Of a stretch of DNA of 64,000 bases, positions 18,177-27,500 are shown piece after piece. The notes below the pieces were generated by a model. That model was not told where the DNA came from and made no database searches. It worked only from the letters and a program-made list of their open reading frames with translations. Numbering within the stretch: the first letter of the stretch is position 1; the number at the start of each line of letters is the position of its first letter. Origin of the DNA: Paracoccus lichenicola. GTDB taxonomy: Bacteria > Pseudomonadota > Alphaproteobacteria > Rhodobacterales > Rhodobacteraceae. Both the position numbers and the translations under genes were made by a program. The stretch lies in contig NZ_WMBT01000002.1 of NCBI RefSeq assembly GCF_009708075.1, positions 62,001-126,000 of the forward strand, read 5' to 3'.

Positions 18177-19436
18177 ATGCCCACGCCCCAGGCCGAACAC
18201 CGCTATCCCTGCGAACAATGCGGGGCCAGCCTGCGCTTTCTGCCGGGCCAGCAGGTGCTGGTCTGCGACTGGTGCGGGCACCGCCAGGCCATCGGCGACG
18301 GTCCTGCCCGCGCCCCGGCCCGCCAGTCCGGCGGCGGGGCCGAGGGCGAGGACGCGATCCTTTCCGATCCCGAAACCGGCCGCGCCCTGCAATGGGATGC
18401 GGGGCACAAGTCGCCGGAACTGGTCGAGATTCCGCTGGAACAGGGCCTGCGCCTGGACGCCGGGTCCGATCTTGCCGCGACCGTCCGCCTGCTGTCCTGC
18501 CCCAATTGCGGCGCGCAGATCGAGATCGGCGACACCACCCATTCCAGCGCCTGCCCCTTTTGCGCCACCCCCGTCGTCACCGACACCGGCACCAGCCGCA
18601 AGATCAAGCCGCAGGGCGTCCTGCCCTTTCGCCTGACCGAGGATCAGGCCCACAAGGCGATGCAGGACTGGCTGGGAAAGCTGTGGTTCGCCCCATCCGG
18701 CCTGACCGCCTATGCCCGGCGGGGGCGCCGGATGCGCGGCGTCTATTCGCCTTTCTGGACCTTCGACGCGCGCACGAGGTCGGACTATGTCGGCCAGCGC
18801 GGCGATTACTACTATGAAACCGTTTATGTCACCCAGCAGGTCAACGGCCGCAGCCAGCAGGTCGCCCGCCAGATCCGCCGCACGCGCTGGCGGCCCGCTG
18901 CGGGCCAGGTGGCGCGGGATTTCAACGACGTGCTGGTGCTGGCCTCGGCCTCGCTGCCGCGCAAGTTCTCGGACGGGTTGACGCCGTGGGACCTGTCGCA
19001 CCTGCGGAGCTATCGTCCCGACTATCTGGCTGGGCTTGAGGCCGAGGCCTATACGATCCCTCTGGCCGAAGGCCACAAGATCGCCCGGGCCGAGATGGAA
19101 GGCGTGATCCTGAACGACGCCCGCCGCGACATCGGCGGCGACGAACAGCGGGTGGACCAGATCCACACCGACTACCGGGACGAGACCTTCAAGCACATCC
19201 TCCTGCCGGTCTGGACCGCCGCTTATCGCTATAACGGGAAAAGCTATCGTTTCGTGGTCAACGGGCAGTCGGGGCGCGTCGTGGGCGAACGCCCCTGGTC
19301 CGCCTGGAAAATCGCCGCTGCGGTGATCGCCGCTCTGGTTGCGCTAGCGGCTTTCCTGTATGGGGCCGATGCAGGGGGCTATATCGACCTGGACGCCGTC
19401 TTGCAGGGTCAGGATATCGTCATCCAGGGCTATTGA
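18177..19436 (+). CDS. Double zinc-ribbon membrane protein of the SPFH cluster
   Basis: A 419-residue protein. Two zinc-ribbon sets are visible: CEQC (C12, C15) with CDWC (C30, C33), and CPNC (C108, C111) with CPFC (C126, C129). The middle is a beta-rich region with conserved aromatics (GVYSPFWTFDARTRSDYVGQ) found in proteins misnamed primosomal protein N' or TFIIB zinc-finger proteins. One membrane helix lies near the C-terminus (AAAVIAALVALAAFLYGAD), so the ribbons should be cytoplasmic, with a short tail outside. No helicase motifs are present, so PriA activity is ruled out. It is likely a scaffold or adaptor for the neighbouring SPFH protein; this is inference from gene order. Confidence 0.85.
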   Translation: MPTPQAEHRYPCEQCGASLRFLPGQQVLVCDWCGHRQAIGDGPARAPARQSGGGAEGEDAILSDPETGRALQWDAGHKSPELVEIPLEQGLRLDAGSDLAATVRLLSCPNCGAQIEIGDTTHSSACPFCATPVVTDTGTSRKIKPQGVLPFRLTEDQAHKAMQDWLGKLWFAPSGLTAYARRGRRMRGVYSPFWTFDARTRSDYVGQRGDYYYETVYVTQQVNGRSQQVARQIRRTRWRPAAGQVARDFNDVLVLASASLPRKFSDGLTPWDLSHLRSYRPDYLAGLEAEAYTIPLAEGHKIARAEMEGVILNDARRDIGGDEQRVDQIHTDYRDETFKHILLPVWTAAYRYNGKSYRFVVNGQSGRVVGERPWSAWKIAAAVIAALVALAAFLYGADAGGYIDLDAVLQGQDIVIQGY

Positions 19437-19445
19437 GAGGGGGGG

Positions 19446-20384
19446 ATGATGATCCTGTGCGCGGGCGAATCGCTGATCGACATGGTGCCGCAGGACGGCG
19501 CCTTCCGGCCCCTCGCGGGCGGATCGGTCTATAACACCGCCATCGCGCTTGGCCGCCTGGGCGAACCCGTGGCCTATCTGTGGCCCATCAGCCGCGACCC
19601 CTTTGGCGAGGTTCTGCTGCGCCCGCTGACCGAGGCCGGGGTAAACACCGACCTTTGCCCCCGCACCGACCGGCTGACGACGTTGGCGCTGGTCACGCTG
19701 ACCGGGGGCGAGGCGCGCTATTCCTTCTATGATGAAGGCTCGGCGGGGCGGATGCTGGCGCCCGCCGACCTGCCTGTCCTGCCTGATAGGATCCAGGCGC
19801 TGTTCGCGGGCGGCATCAGCCTGGTCCCCGACCCTTGCGGCGCGGCCATCGAGGCGCTGGTCGAACGGGATGGCGACCGCCTGCCGGTCATGCTGGACCC
19901 GAACATCCGGCCCTTCTTCATCACCGACGCCCAGGCCTATCGCACCCGCCTGTCGCGGCTGATCGCGCGCGCCGATATCGTCAAGCTGTCCGGCGACGAC
20001 CTGGAATGGCTGTATCCCGACCTGCCACCCGAAGATGCGGCCCGCCACGTGCTGGCCCAGGGACCGCGGCTGGTGCTGCAAACGGGCGGCGCGGCGGGGG
20101 CACGGGCGCATTGGGCGGGCGAGACCGTCGCGGCCCCGGCCGTCCGCACGACCGTTGCCGACACCATCGGCGCGGGCGACACGTTCAACGCGGGCGTCTT
20201 GGCCAGCCTGCGCCGCCAAGGGGTGTTGTCGAAGGCGGGTCTGGCCGCGATCACCGCCGACGGGATCGCCGCTGCCCTGACGCTTGGCGCGCAGGCCGCC
20301 GCCGTCACCGTGTCGCGCCCCGGCGCAAACCCGCCCTGGGCGCACGAAATGACCGCCCTTTCCGATGGACGCACAGGGGGCTAG
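19446..20384 (+). CDS. PfkB-family carbohydrate kinase (fructokinase-like)
   Basis: A 312-residue ribokinase-fold sugar kinase. PfkB signature 1 is around LAGGSVYNTAIALGRLGEPV, and signature 2, with the catalytic Asp and anion hole, is DTIGAGDTFNAG. Family length and fold suggest phosphorylation of fructose or a related sugar, but no sugar-specific transporter lies nearby. The start has a strong GAGAGGGGGG directly upstream; ATG at 19446 or 19449 are both possible. It is 9 bases after the zinc-ribbon gene and 9 bases before trpC, so it lies in a longer run. It is an unusual neighbour for trpC. Confidence 0.87.
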   Translation: MMILCAGESLIDMVPQDGAFRPLAGGSVYNTAIALGRLGEPVAYLWPISRDPFGEVLLRPLTEAGVNTDLCPRTDRLTTLALVTLTGGEARYSFYDEGSAGRMLAPADLPVLPDRIQALFAGGISLVPDPCGAAIEALVERDGDRLPVMLDPNIRPFFITDAQAYRTRLSRLIARADIVKLSGDDLEWLYPDLPPEDAARHVLAQGPRLVLQTGGAAGARAHWAGETVAAPAVRTTVADTIGAGDTFNAGVLASLRRQGVLSKAGLAAITADGIAAALTLGAQAAAVTVSRPGANPPWAHEMTALSDGRTGG

Positions 20385-20393
20385 AACCATCCC

Positions 20394-21185
20394 ATGGACA
20401 TTCTGGACAAGATCAAGGCCTACAAGCTGGACGAGATCGCCACCGCCAAGGCCGCGCGTCCGCTCGCCGATGTCGAGGCCGCCGCCCGCGCCGCCTCGGC
20501 CCCGCGCGGCTTCGCGCAGGCACTGACGCGGAAGGCCGCGACCGGCGCCGCGCTGATTGCCGAGATCAAGAAGGCCAGCCCCTCCAAGGGCCTGATCCGG
20601 CCTGACTTCGATCCTCCGGCCTTGGCGCGCGCCTATGAGGCGGGCGGGGCCGCCTGCCTGTCGGTCCTGACCGATGCGCCCAGTTTCCAGGGCGCGCCCG
20701 CCTTCCTGACCGCCGCGCGCGAGGCCTGTTCGCTGCCGGTCCTGCGCAAGGACTTCCTTTACGACACCTATCAGGTGGCCGAGGCGCGGTCCTGGGGCGC
20801 GGACTGCATCCTGATCATCATGGCCTCGGTCGATGATGCCCTTGCGGCGGAGCTGGAGGACGCGGCCTTCCACTGGGGCATGGACGCGCTGATCGAGGTC
20901 CACGATGCCGCCGAACTGGACCGGGCGCTGCGGCTGAAGTCGTCCCTGATGGGGATAAACAACCGTAATCTCAAGACGTTCGAACTTTCTCTTGATGTGA
21001 CGCGCGAACTTGCGCCGCGTGTTCCGGCAGATCGGGACATCGTCTGCGAAAGCGGGCTGTTCACCGCCGACGACCTGACCGCAATGATGCAGGTGGGGGC
21101 GCGTCGGTTCCTGATCGGCGAAAGCCTGATGCGGCAGGCCGACGTGACCGCAGCCACCCGCCGGATCCTGGACGTGGCGGCATGA
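20394..21185 (+). CDS. trpC: Indole-3-glycerol phosphate synthase TrpC
   Basis: A 263-residue TIM-barrel enzyme that closes carboxyphenylamino-deoxyribulose phosphate to indole-glycerol phosphate in tryptophan synthesis. Conserved segments: the N-terminal [29 protein letters not shown] (catalytic Lys), [37 protein letters not shown] and [10 protein letters not shown]. Normal length. No trpD or trpG precede it here; instead a sugar kinase gene lies 9 bases upstream. It overlaps moaC by 4 bases. Confidence 0.96.
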   Translation: MDILDKIKAYKLDEIATAKAARPLADVEAAARAASAPRGFAQALTRKAATGAALIAEIKKASPSKGLIRPDFDPPALARAYEAGGAACLSVLTDAPSFQGAPAFLTAAREACSLPVLRKDFLYDTYQVAEARSWGADCILIIMASVDDALAAELEDAAFHWGMDALIEVHDAAELDRALRLKSSLMGINNRNLKTFELSLDVTRELAPRVPADRDIVCESGLFTADDLTAMMQVGARRFLIGESLMRQADVTAATRRILDVAA

Positions 21186-21655
21186 GCCTGACCCATTTCG
21201 ACGCCTCGGGCCAGGCCCACATGGTCGATGTCTCGGACAAGGCTGTGACGACCCGAGAGGCCGTGGCGCAGGGCTGCGTCGTGATGACGGCAGAAACGCT
21301 GGCGCTGGCGCAAGGCGGGGCGAAAAAGGGCGATGTGCTGGGCGTGGCGCGCCTGGCGGGGATCATGGCGGCCAAGCGGACGGCGGACCTGATTCCGCTG
21401 TGCCATCCGCTGCCCATCAGCAAGGTGTCCCTGGACTTTGAACCCGACACCGCCCTGCCCGGCATCCGCGTCACCGCGACCGTGCGCACGACCGGCCAGA
21501 CCGGGGTCGAGATGGAGGCGCTGACCGCCGTCTCGGTCGCCTGCCTGACCATCTATGACATGCTGAAAGCCGCCGAGAAGTCGATGGTCTTGCAGGACAT
21601 CCGGCTTCTCAGGAAAAGCGGCGGAAAGTCAGGGGATTACGAGGAAAACGCATGA
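21182..21655 (+). CDS. moaC: Cyclic pyranopterin monophosphate synthase MoaC
   Basis: A 157-residue MoaC. It converts the MoaA product (3',8-cyclo-7,8-dihydro-GTP) to cyclic pyranopterin monophosphate, the first stable molybdenum cofactor intermediate. Family blocks [59 protein letters not shown] and the [19 protein letters not shown] tail are all present. It overlaps trpC and moeA by 4 bases each (ATGA junctions), so the three are translationally coupled. Confidence 0.96.
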   Translation: MSLTHFDASGQAHMVDVSDKAVTTREAVAQGCVVMTAETLALAQGGAKKGDVLGVARLAGIMAAKRTADLIPLCHPLPISKVSLDFEPDTALPGIRVTATVRTTGQTGVEMEALTAVSVACLTIYDMLKAAEKSMVLQDIRLLRKSGGKSGDYEENA

Positions 21656-22830
21656 TTTCGGTTCAACAGGCGCTGGAGCAGGTTCTGGGCCTTGCGCATC
21701 CCGTCGCAAGCGAACTGATCCCGATTGCCGAGGCCGTGGGCCGCGTCCTGGCGGAACCTGCCGTGTCCCGCATCACGCAGCCGCCCTTCGACGCCTCGGC
21801 TATGGACGGCTATGCCGTTCGGACGGCGGACATGGACCAGCCCCTGACCGTCATCGGAGAGGCTGCGGCGGGCCGCCCCTGGAATGGTCAGGCGGCGCCC
21901 GGCACTGCCGTTCGCATCTTCACCGGCGCAGCGGTTCCGCCGGGCTATGACCGCGTCGTCATGCAGGAACATGTGGTCCGTGACGGAAACCGGGTGCGGA
22001 TCACGGATCGCTCCAGCGGCGCCAATATCCGCAAGGCGGGCGACGATTTTCAACAGAGCGACCGCTTTGCCCCGGCGCGCAGGCTGACCGCATCCGACAT
22101 CGGCCTGCTTGCCGCGATGAACATTCCGGTCGTCGCCGTCGCCAAGCGTCCCCGAGTCGCGATCCTGGCCGGCGGGGACGAACTGGTGGCCCCCGGAACG
22201 CAGCCCCTGCCGGGCCAGATCGTCAGTTCCAACGACCTCGCCATTGCGGCGCTTGTGCGCGATGCCGGGGCCGATCCCCTGGTCCTGCCGATCGCCCGCG
22301 ACACCGAGGAAAGCTTGCGCGCGGGTTTCGCCGCCGCCTCGGGCGCCGATCTGCTGGTCACCATCGGAGGCGCCTCGGTCGGCGATCATGATCTGGTCGG
22401 CAAGGTCGCGGCGGATCTTGGCCTTCAGCGCGCCTTCTACAAGATCGCGATGCGGCCGGGCAAGCCGCTGATGGCGGGCCGGCTTGCCGACATGCCGATG
22501 ATCGGGCTTCCGGGAAACCCTGTTTCGGCAATGGTTTGCGGCCTCTTGTTCGTAGAACCTCTCATTGCTGCGATGCAGGGGCTTCGCCCTGTCCACAAGC
22601 TGGCAAAGGCAAGGCTTGCCGTCGAAATGCAGGCCGAGGGCGACCGGCAGCACTATCTGCGCGCGACCCTGGAGGATGGCGAGGATCTGCCGCTGATCCG
22701 CCCGTTTTCCAGCCAGGATTCGGCGCGATTGTCGCTGATGGCGCAGGCCGACGCCCTGCTGGTCCGTCTGCCGAACGATCCGCCCCGCCGTGCTGGAGAC
22801 ATCGTCAGCTTTCTGCCCCTTCGTGGCTGA
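21652..22830 (+). CDS. moeA: Molybdopterin molybdotransferase MoeA
   Basis: A 392-residue enzyme that inserts molybdate into adenylated molybdopterin. Conserved features: the N-terminal [13 protein letters not shown], the MogA-like domain with [25 protein letters not shown] and [13 protein letters not shown], then [12 protein letters not shown] and [11 protein letters not shown] before the C-terminal domain. Full length and coupled to moaC. It ends 101 bases before lexA. It supplies cofactor for the formate dehydrogenase in the same window. Confidence 0.96.
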   Translation: MISVQQALEQVLGLAHPVASELIPIAEAVGRVLAEPAVSRITQPPFDASAMDGYAVRTADMDQPLTVIGEAAAGRPWNGQAAPGTAVRIFTGAAVPPGYDRVVMQEHVVRDGNRVRITDRSSGANIRKAGDDFQQSDRFAPARRLTASDIGLLAAMNIPVVAVAKRPRVAILAGGDELVAPGTQPLPGQIVSSNDLAIAALVRDAGADPLVLPIARDTEESLRAGFAAASGADLLVTIGGASVGDHDLVGKVAADLGLQRAFYKIAMRPGKPLMAGRLADMPMIGLPGNPVSAMVCGLLFVEPLIAAMQGLRPVHKLAKARLAVEMQAEGDRQHYLRATLEDGEDLPLIRPFSSQDSARLSLMAQADALLVRLPNDPPRRAGDIVSFLPLRG

Positions 22831-22892
22831 CGATTAACGAAGTTTTCAGTTTCCCCTGTTCTGTTCGTTGACGCGATTCTGCTTTTGCGATA

Positions 22893-22907
22893 GAACAGAT
22901 ACGGAAC
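22893..22907. promoter_or_regulatory. LexA box (SOS operator) upstream of lexA
   Basis: A perfect direct repeat GAAC-AGATACG-GAAC, the alphaproteobacterial LexA box GAAC-N7-GAAC, ends 24 bases before the lexA start. It indicates autoregulation of lexA within the SOS response. The motif is read directly; its use as an operator follows from work on Rhodobacterales and Rhizobiales LexA. Confidence 0.85.
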
Positions 22908-22931
22908 AAGAAGATGCCGGGGATTGACGGA

Positions 22932-23633
22932 ATGCTGACCAAGAAGCAAATCCAGTTGCTGGATTTCATCCAAAAGCGCATGGCGCGCGACGGGGTTCCG
23001 CCCTCCTTTGACGAGATGAAGGAAGCTCTGGATCTTCGGTCAAAATCCGGCATCCATCGCCTTGTCACCGCGCTGGAAGAACGCGGCTTCATCCGCAGGC
23101 TTCCGCATCGCGCCCGCGCCCTGGAAATCGTGCGCCTGCCCGACGCCCTGCTTGGGGCAGCGGAAATGAAGGGTGGCTTTACGCCGCGCGTCATCTCGAA
23201 CACGCGTCCGCCCCGTCCGCGCGGCGCCATCGCGATTGCGGACAGCCCTGCGGTCGAACTGCCGCTGATGGGCCGCATTGCCGCCGGCGTTCCCATCGAG
23301 GCCATTTCCGAGGTGTCGCATCATGTCGCGGTGCCGGGCACCATGCTCAGCGGCCGCGAGCATCACTATGCGCTGGAAGTCCAGGGCGATTCGATGATCG
23401 AGGCTGGCATCAACGACGGCGATGTGGTGGTGATCCGAGAGCAGGACACCGCGGAAAACGGCGACATCATCGTGGCCCTGGTCGATGGTCATGAGGCGAC
23501 TTTGAAGCGTTATCGCCGCCGCGGCGGCATGATTGCGCTTGAGGCCGCGAACCCCGCCTATGAGACGCGCATCCTGCCCGAGGAAAGCGTCCGCATCCAG
23601 GGGCGGCTGGTCGGGCTGATCCGCAGCTACTAA
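22932..23633 (+). CDS. lexA: SOS regulator LexA
   Basis: A 233-residue repressor-protease of the SOS response. The N-terminal winged HTH is about residues 1-65 ([20 protein letters not shown]). The self-cleavage site is Ala118-Gly119 in RIAAGVP. The catalytic dyad is Ser154 in QGDSMIEAG and Lys192 in HEATLKRY. The ATG at 22932 gives the family N-terminus; an in-frame ATG 18 bases upstream is possible. A GAAC-N7-GAAC operator lies just upstream. The order moaC-moeA-lexA is usual in Rhodobacterales. It converges with hemC after 24 bases. Confidence 0.96.
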   Translation: MLTKKQIQLLDFIQKRMARDGVPPSFDEMKEALDLRSKSGIHRLVTALEERGFIRRLPHRARALEIVRLPDALLGAAEMKGGFTPRVISNTRPPRPRGAIAIADSPAVELPLMGRIAAGVPIEAISEVSHHVAVPGTMLSGREHHYALEVQGDSMIEAGINDGDVVVIREQDTAENGDIIVALVDGHEATLKRYRRRGGMIALEAANPAYETRILPEESVRIQGRLVGLIRSY

Positions 23634-23657
23634 GGCGTTCGGTTCGGCAGGCAGGCT

Positions 23658-24599
23658 TCAGACGCCGTCGAAGAAGCCCGCCCCTGCCCGGCCCAGCAAT
23701 TCCTCGGCCAGATCGGCGCCCATGATCGCGCCCTCGTCAAGACCGCCTTCCCGATGGCCGCTGATGGCAGCGGATCCGTCGGGCCGCAGGATTTCGCCTC
23801 GCAACAGCAGGCGGTCGTCCCGGATCTCGGCCAGGCCGGCGATGGGCGTCTGGCAGGATCCGTCAAGCCGGAGCAGGAAGGCGCGCTCGGCGGTGATGCG
23901 ATAGCCGGTGTCCGCATGGTGGATTGCGGCCAGCAGGCTTGCCGCGATGGCGTCGCCCTGACGCCGCTCGACCCCGATGGCGCCTTGCGCGACGGCAGGC
24001 AGCATCTCGGCCGGGTCGATGGCGTTGCGCGCGACATCACGCATCCCAAGCCGGGAAAGCCCCGCCATCGCCAGGAAGGTCGCGGCCGCCACGCCTTCGT
24101 CCAGCTTCTTCATCCGGGTCTGGACGTTGCCCCGGAACTCGACCAGGCGCAGATCCGGACGGCGATGCGCCAGTTGCGCGCGGCGGCGCAGGCTGGAGGT
24201 GCCGACCACGGTGCCCGCAGGCAGGTCGGGGATCGAGGCGAAATGCGGGCTGACAAAGGCGTCCCGCACATCCTCGCGCGGCAGAAGGCAGTCGATCACC
24301 AGCCCTTCGGGTTGCAGCGTCGGCATGTCCTTCATCGAATGGACCGCGATGTCGATCTGCCCGGCCAGCAGCGCCTCCTCGATCTCGCGCGTGAACAGGC
24401 CCTTGCCGCCGATCTCCTTCAGCGGGCGGTCGGTGATCCGGTCGCCGGTCGTCTTGATGACGACGATCTCGAAGGCATCCGTGGGCAGGCCATGCGCGGC
24501 GGAAAGGCGGTCCCGCGTCTCGTGCGCCTGCGCAAGCGCCAGCATCGAGCCTCGGGTGCCGATCTTCAGGGGACGGGTGGGGTCGGGCATCTGGGTCAT
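23658..24599 (-). CDS. hemC: Hydroxymethylbilane synthase HemC (porphobilinogen deaminase)
   Basis: A 313-residue enzyme that polymerises four porphobilinogens into hydroxymethylbilane. Hallmarks: LKIGTRGSMLALAQA at the N-terminus, HSMKDMPT, TSSLRRRAQL with the arginines that bind the chain, EFRGNVQTRMKKLDEG, and the dipyrromethane-cofactor cysteine in LDGSCQTPIAG. The start at 24599 gives MTQMPDPTRP; the much longer open frame upstream overlaps hemE on the other strand and is not coding. It is divergent from hemE across a 74-base gap that must hold both promoters. Confidence 0.95.
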   Translation of the reverse strand: MTQMPDPTRPLKIGTRGSMLALAQAHETRDRLSAAHGLPTDAFEIVVIKTTGDRITDRPLKEIGGKGLFTREIEEALLAGQIDIAVHSMKDMPTLQPEGLVIDCLLPREDVRDAFVSPHFASIPDLPAGTVVGTSSLRRRAQLAHRRPDLRLVEFRGNVQTRMKKLDEGVAAATFLAMAGLSRLGMRDVARNAIDPAEMLPAVAQGAIGVERRQGDAIAASLLAAIHHADTGYRITAERAFLLRLDGSCQTPIAGLAEIRDDRLLLRGEILRPDGSAAISGHREGGLDEGAIMGADLAEELLGRAGAGFFDGV

Positions 24600-24673
24600 G
24601 CCCCCCGCATAGCGACAGGCAGGCTGCTTGACAACGTCCGACGCCTCGCCTTGAAGGGTCCGCAGGAGGCCCC

Positions 24674-25702
24674 ATGACCAAACTTCTGCTGCGCGCCTTG
24701 GCCGGCGAAACCCTGCCCGTCCCGCCGATCTGGATGATGCGCCAGGCGGGCCGCTATCTGCCGGAATACCGGGCCACGCGCGCGCAGGCGGGCGATTTCC
24801 TGTCGCTGTGCTATAATCCCGATCTTGCGGCCGAGGTGACGTTGCAGCCGATCCGCCGCTTTGGCTTCGACGCGGCGATCCTGTTCGCGGACATCCTGCT
24901 GGTGCCGCAGGCGCTTGGGGCGGATCTGTGGTTCGTGACAGGAGAGGGGCCGCGGCTGTCCACGGTGACGACCGCCGACGAGGTCGCAAGGCTGAAGCCC
25001 GCGGACCAGATCCACGACCGTCTGGCCCCCGTTTACGAAACAGTGCGCATCCTGGCGCGCGAACTGCCGCGGGACACGGCGCTGATCGGCTTTGCCGGCG
25101 CGCCCTGGACGGTGGCGACCTATATGGTGGCAGGCCGCGGCACACCCGACCAGGGACCGGCCCATGCCTTGAAGGACAGGGACCGCGCGGCCTTCACCGC
25201 CCTGATCGACCGAATCACCGAGGCCACGATCCTCTATCTGTCGGCGCAGATCGAGGCCGGGGCCGAGGTGGTCAAGCTGTTCGACAGCTGGGCCGGCAGC
25301 CTCAAGGGCCAGGATTTCGACGACTTCGCCATTGCCCCCGCCCGGCGCATCATCGCCGCGATGAAAGAGCGTCATCCCCATGTTCCGATCATCGCTTTCC
25401 CGCGAGAGGCGGGCGAGCGTTACATCGGCTTTGCCCGCGCGACCGGGGCGGATTGCGTCGCGCTGGACAACTCGGTCGGCGCGGACTGGGCGGCGCGCCA
25501 TGTGCAGGCGGACGGCTGCGTGCAGGGCAATCTGGATCCGCGGCATATGGTCACGGGCGGGCCGGATCTGGTGGCCGAGGCGCAGCGGATCACGCGGGCC
25601 TTCCGGGGCGGACCGCATATCTTCAACCTGGGCCACGGGATCACGCCCGATGCCGATCCCGAAAACGTCGCCCTGATGATAAAGGCCGTACGCGGCGCAT
25701 GA
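24674..25702 (+). CDS. hemE: Uroporphyrinogen decarboxylase HemE
   Basis: A 342-residue enzyme that decarboxylates uroporphyrinogen III to coproporphyrinogen III. Signatures: [17 protein letters not shown] with the substrate-binding Arg, [14 protein letters not shown], and the C-terminal [22 protein letters not shown] lies 4 bases before the ATG. Its stop overlaps the start of the EamA transporter gene (ATGA), an uncommon coupling for a heme gene. Confidence 0.96.
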   Translation: MTKLLLRALAGETLPVPPIWMMRQAGRYLPEYRATRAQAGDFLSLCYNPDLAAEVTLQPIRRFGFDAAILFADILLVPQALGADLWFVTGEGPRLSTVTTADEVARLKPADQIHDRLAPVYETVRILARELPRDTALIGFAGAPWTVATYMVAGRGTPDQGPAHALKDRDRAAFTALIDRITEATILYLSAQIEAGAEVVKLFDSWAGSLKGQDFDDFAIAPARRIIAAMKERHPHVPIIAFPREAGERYIGFARATGADCVALDNSVGADWAARHVQADGCVQGNLDPRHMVTGGPDLVAEAQRITRAFRGGPHIFNLGHGITPDADPENVALMIKAVRGA

Positions 25703-26574
25703 TCTGGGTCGCGGCCACGCTGATCGCGGCCACGGCGCAGACCGCCCGGAACGCCGCGCAGGCGGGGCTGACACGAGAGGTCGGCACCCTGGGGGCCACG
25801 GCCGTCCGCTTCGTCTTTGGCTTCCCCTTCGCCGCCTTGGCGCTGGTCGCGGCATCGGCCTGGGTGCCTTTGCCGACGCCTGGCCTTCAGGTGATCGGCT
25901 GGGCCGCGCTTGGCGCGCTGGCGCAGATCGCCGCGACCGCCTTCATGCTGATGACCATGCGCGACAAGGGCTTTGGCGTCGCGACCGCGCTGATGAAGAC
26001 CGAACCCGTGACGCTGGCCCTGGTCGGTGCCCTTGTCTTGGCCGAGCCGCTCGGCCCCGCCCGGTTGGCCGCCATCGGCCTGGCGACGCTGGGGGTCGTT
26101 CTTGCCTCGGGCGCAAGCTGGGGCCGCGCGGGGTGGGGTGCGGTGGGAACCGGCATCCTGTCGGGCGCGCTGTTCGGCCTGTCGGCCCTCGGCTTTCGCG
26201 GCGCCCTGCTGGCCCTGCCCGATGGCGGCCATGTGGTTCGCGCCATCACCGTCCTGACCATCACCCTGGGGCTGCAGGCCGCGATCATGCTGGCCTGGCT
26301 TGCGCTTCGGGACCGGGCCGCGCTGCGGGCCATCGCGGCGCAGTGGCGCATATCCGTCGGCGCCGGCGCCTTGGGGGCCTTCGCCTCGCTGTTCTGGTTC
26401 ATCGGCTTTGCCCTGACCCCGGCCGCCAATGTCCGCACGCTGGCCCTGGTCGAGGTCGTGATGGCGCAGGTTCTGTCGGGCCGGGTCTTTCGCCAAAGCG
26501 TCAGGCCCGTGCAACTGATCGGCATGGCGCTGATCCTGGCGGGGGTCGGCTGGCTGCTGGCGGTCGCAGCCTAG
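25699..26574 (+). CDS. DMT-family (EamA) membrane transporter
   Basis: A 291-residue inner-membrane protein with about ten hydrophobic helices and an EamA-like repeat in each half (for example [19 protein letters not shown] and LWLAVAA-like segments). The family exports or imports small metabolites, and the substrate is not predictable from sequence. Translation is coupled to hemE by ATGA, and the 3' end overlaps hemF by 4 bases tail to tail. Heme-gene context raises the possibility of porphyrin or tetrapyrrole-precursor export, but that is inference from position only. Confidence 0.82.
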   Translation: MIWVAATLIAATAQTARNAAQAGLTREVGTLGATAVRFVFGFPFAALALVAASAWVPLPTPGLQVIGWAALGALAQIAATAFMLMTMRDKGFGVATALMKTEPVTLALVGALVLAEPLGPARLAAIGLATLGVVLASGASWGRAGWGAVGTGILSGALFGLSALGFRGALLALPDGGHVVRAITVLTITLGLQAAIMLAWLALRDRAALRAIAAQWRISVGAGALGAFASLFWFIGFALTPAANVRTLALVEVVMAQVLSGRVFRQSVRPVQLIGMALILAGVGWLLAVAA

Positions 26575-27431
26575 ACCCACTTCGCCAGCGGCGGCAGGCT
26601 CATCAGCACGGCGTCGGCATTGTGGCCGGTTTCCAGCCCGAACTTCGTCCCCCGGTCATAGACGAGGTTGTATTCCGCATAAAGCCCGCGATGGATCAGT
26701 TGCGCATCGCGGTCCGCGTCCGACCAGGGCTGCCCCATCCGCGCCTGCGCCAGCGGCAGGAAGGCGGGCAGGAACGCCTCGCCCACGGCGTGGGTAAAGT
26801 CGAAATCCGCTTGCCAGTCGCCGGTGTTCAGGTCGTCGAAGAAGATGCCGCCGACACCCCGCGCGCGCCCCCGGTGCGGGATGAAGAAGTATTCGTCGGC
26901 CCAGGCCTTGAAGCGGTCATAGTAATCGGCGCCATGCCCGCCGCAGGCGGCCCGCAGGGTGGCGTGGAAATGGGCCGTGTCGTCGGCATATTCGATGCAG
27001 GGGTTCAGGTCCGCCCCGCCTCCGAACCACCAGGCGCCGGGCGTCCAGAACATCCGCGTGTTCATGTGGACGGCGGGCGCGTGGGGGTTCTGCATATGCG
27101 CGACCAGGCTGATGCCGCTGGCCCAGAAGCGGGGATCCGTGTCGATCCCCGGCACCCCGCGGGACGCCATCGCCGCCTGCGCGCGGGGGGCCAGGGTGCC
27201 ATGAACCTCGGACCAGTTGACGCCGACTTTTTCAAACACGCGGCCGCCGCGCAGGACCGACATCAGCCCGCCGCCGCCGTCGCCCTCGCGCAGGGTCGGG
27301 GTCACGGTGAACCGGCCTGCAGGGGCGGCGCCGGGGCCTTGGTCCTCCAGCCCCTCGAAGGCCGCGACGATGCGGTCGCGAAGCGCGCGGAACCAGGTGG
27401 CGGCGGTATGGCGTTCGTGGTCCACAAGCAT
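26571..27431 (-). CDS. hemF: Oxygen-dependent coproporphyrinogen III oxidase HemF
   Basis: A 286-residue aerobic coproporphyrinogen III oxidase giving protoporphyrinogen IX. Conserved stretches: GGGLMSVLRGGRVFEKVGVN, HMQNPHAPAVHMNTRMFW, WWFGGGADLNPCIEY, GVGGIFFDDLNTG and YAEYNLVYDRGTKFGLETG. The ATG at 27431 (MLVDHERHTAATWFRALRD) fits the family N-terminus better than one 42 bases upstream, though neither has good Shine-Dalgarno spacing. Together with hemC and hemE it makes a local heme cluster. Confidence 0.94.
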   Translation of the reverse strand: MLVDHERHTAATWFRALRDRIVAAFEGLEDQGPGAAPAGRFTVTPTLREGDGGGGLMSVLRGGRVFEKVGVNWSEVHGTLAPRAQAAMASRGVPGIDTDPRFWASGISLVAHMQNPHAPAVHMNTRMFWTPGAWWFGGGADLNPCIEYADDTAHFHATLRAACGGHGADYYDRFKAWADEYFFIPHRGRARGVGGIFFDDLNTGDWQADFDFTHAVGEAFLPAFLPLAQARMGQPWSDADRDAQLIHRGLYAEYNLVYDRGTKFGLETGHNADAVLMSLPPLAKWV

Positions 27432-27500
27432 CTCCAAACTTGATTTGCCAGCCTGAACGCGCCGGGCTAGCATTCGTTACCCGCTGTAATGAGACCCGCC

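Noticed and set aside
18177..19436. Annotation as primosomal protein N' (PriA) or a helicase
   Set aside because: No Walker or helicase motifs; only zinc ribbons and a C-terminal membrane helix.
23658..25145. Longer HemC with about 180 extra N-terminal residues
   Set aside because: The extension is Arg/Pro/Ser-rich, antisense to hemE, and lacks family similarity; HemC is about 310 residues.
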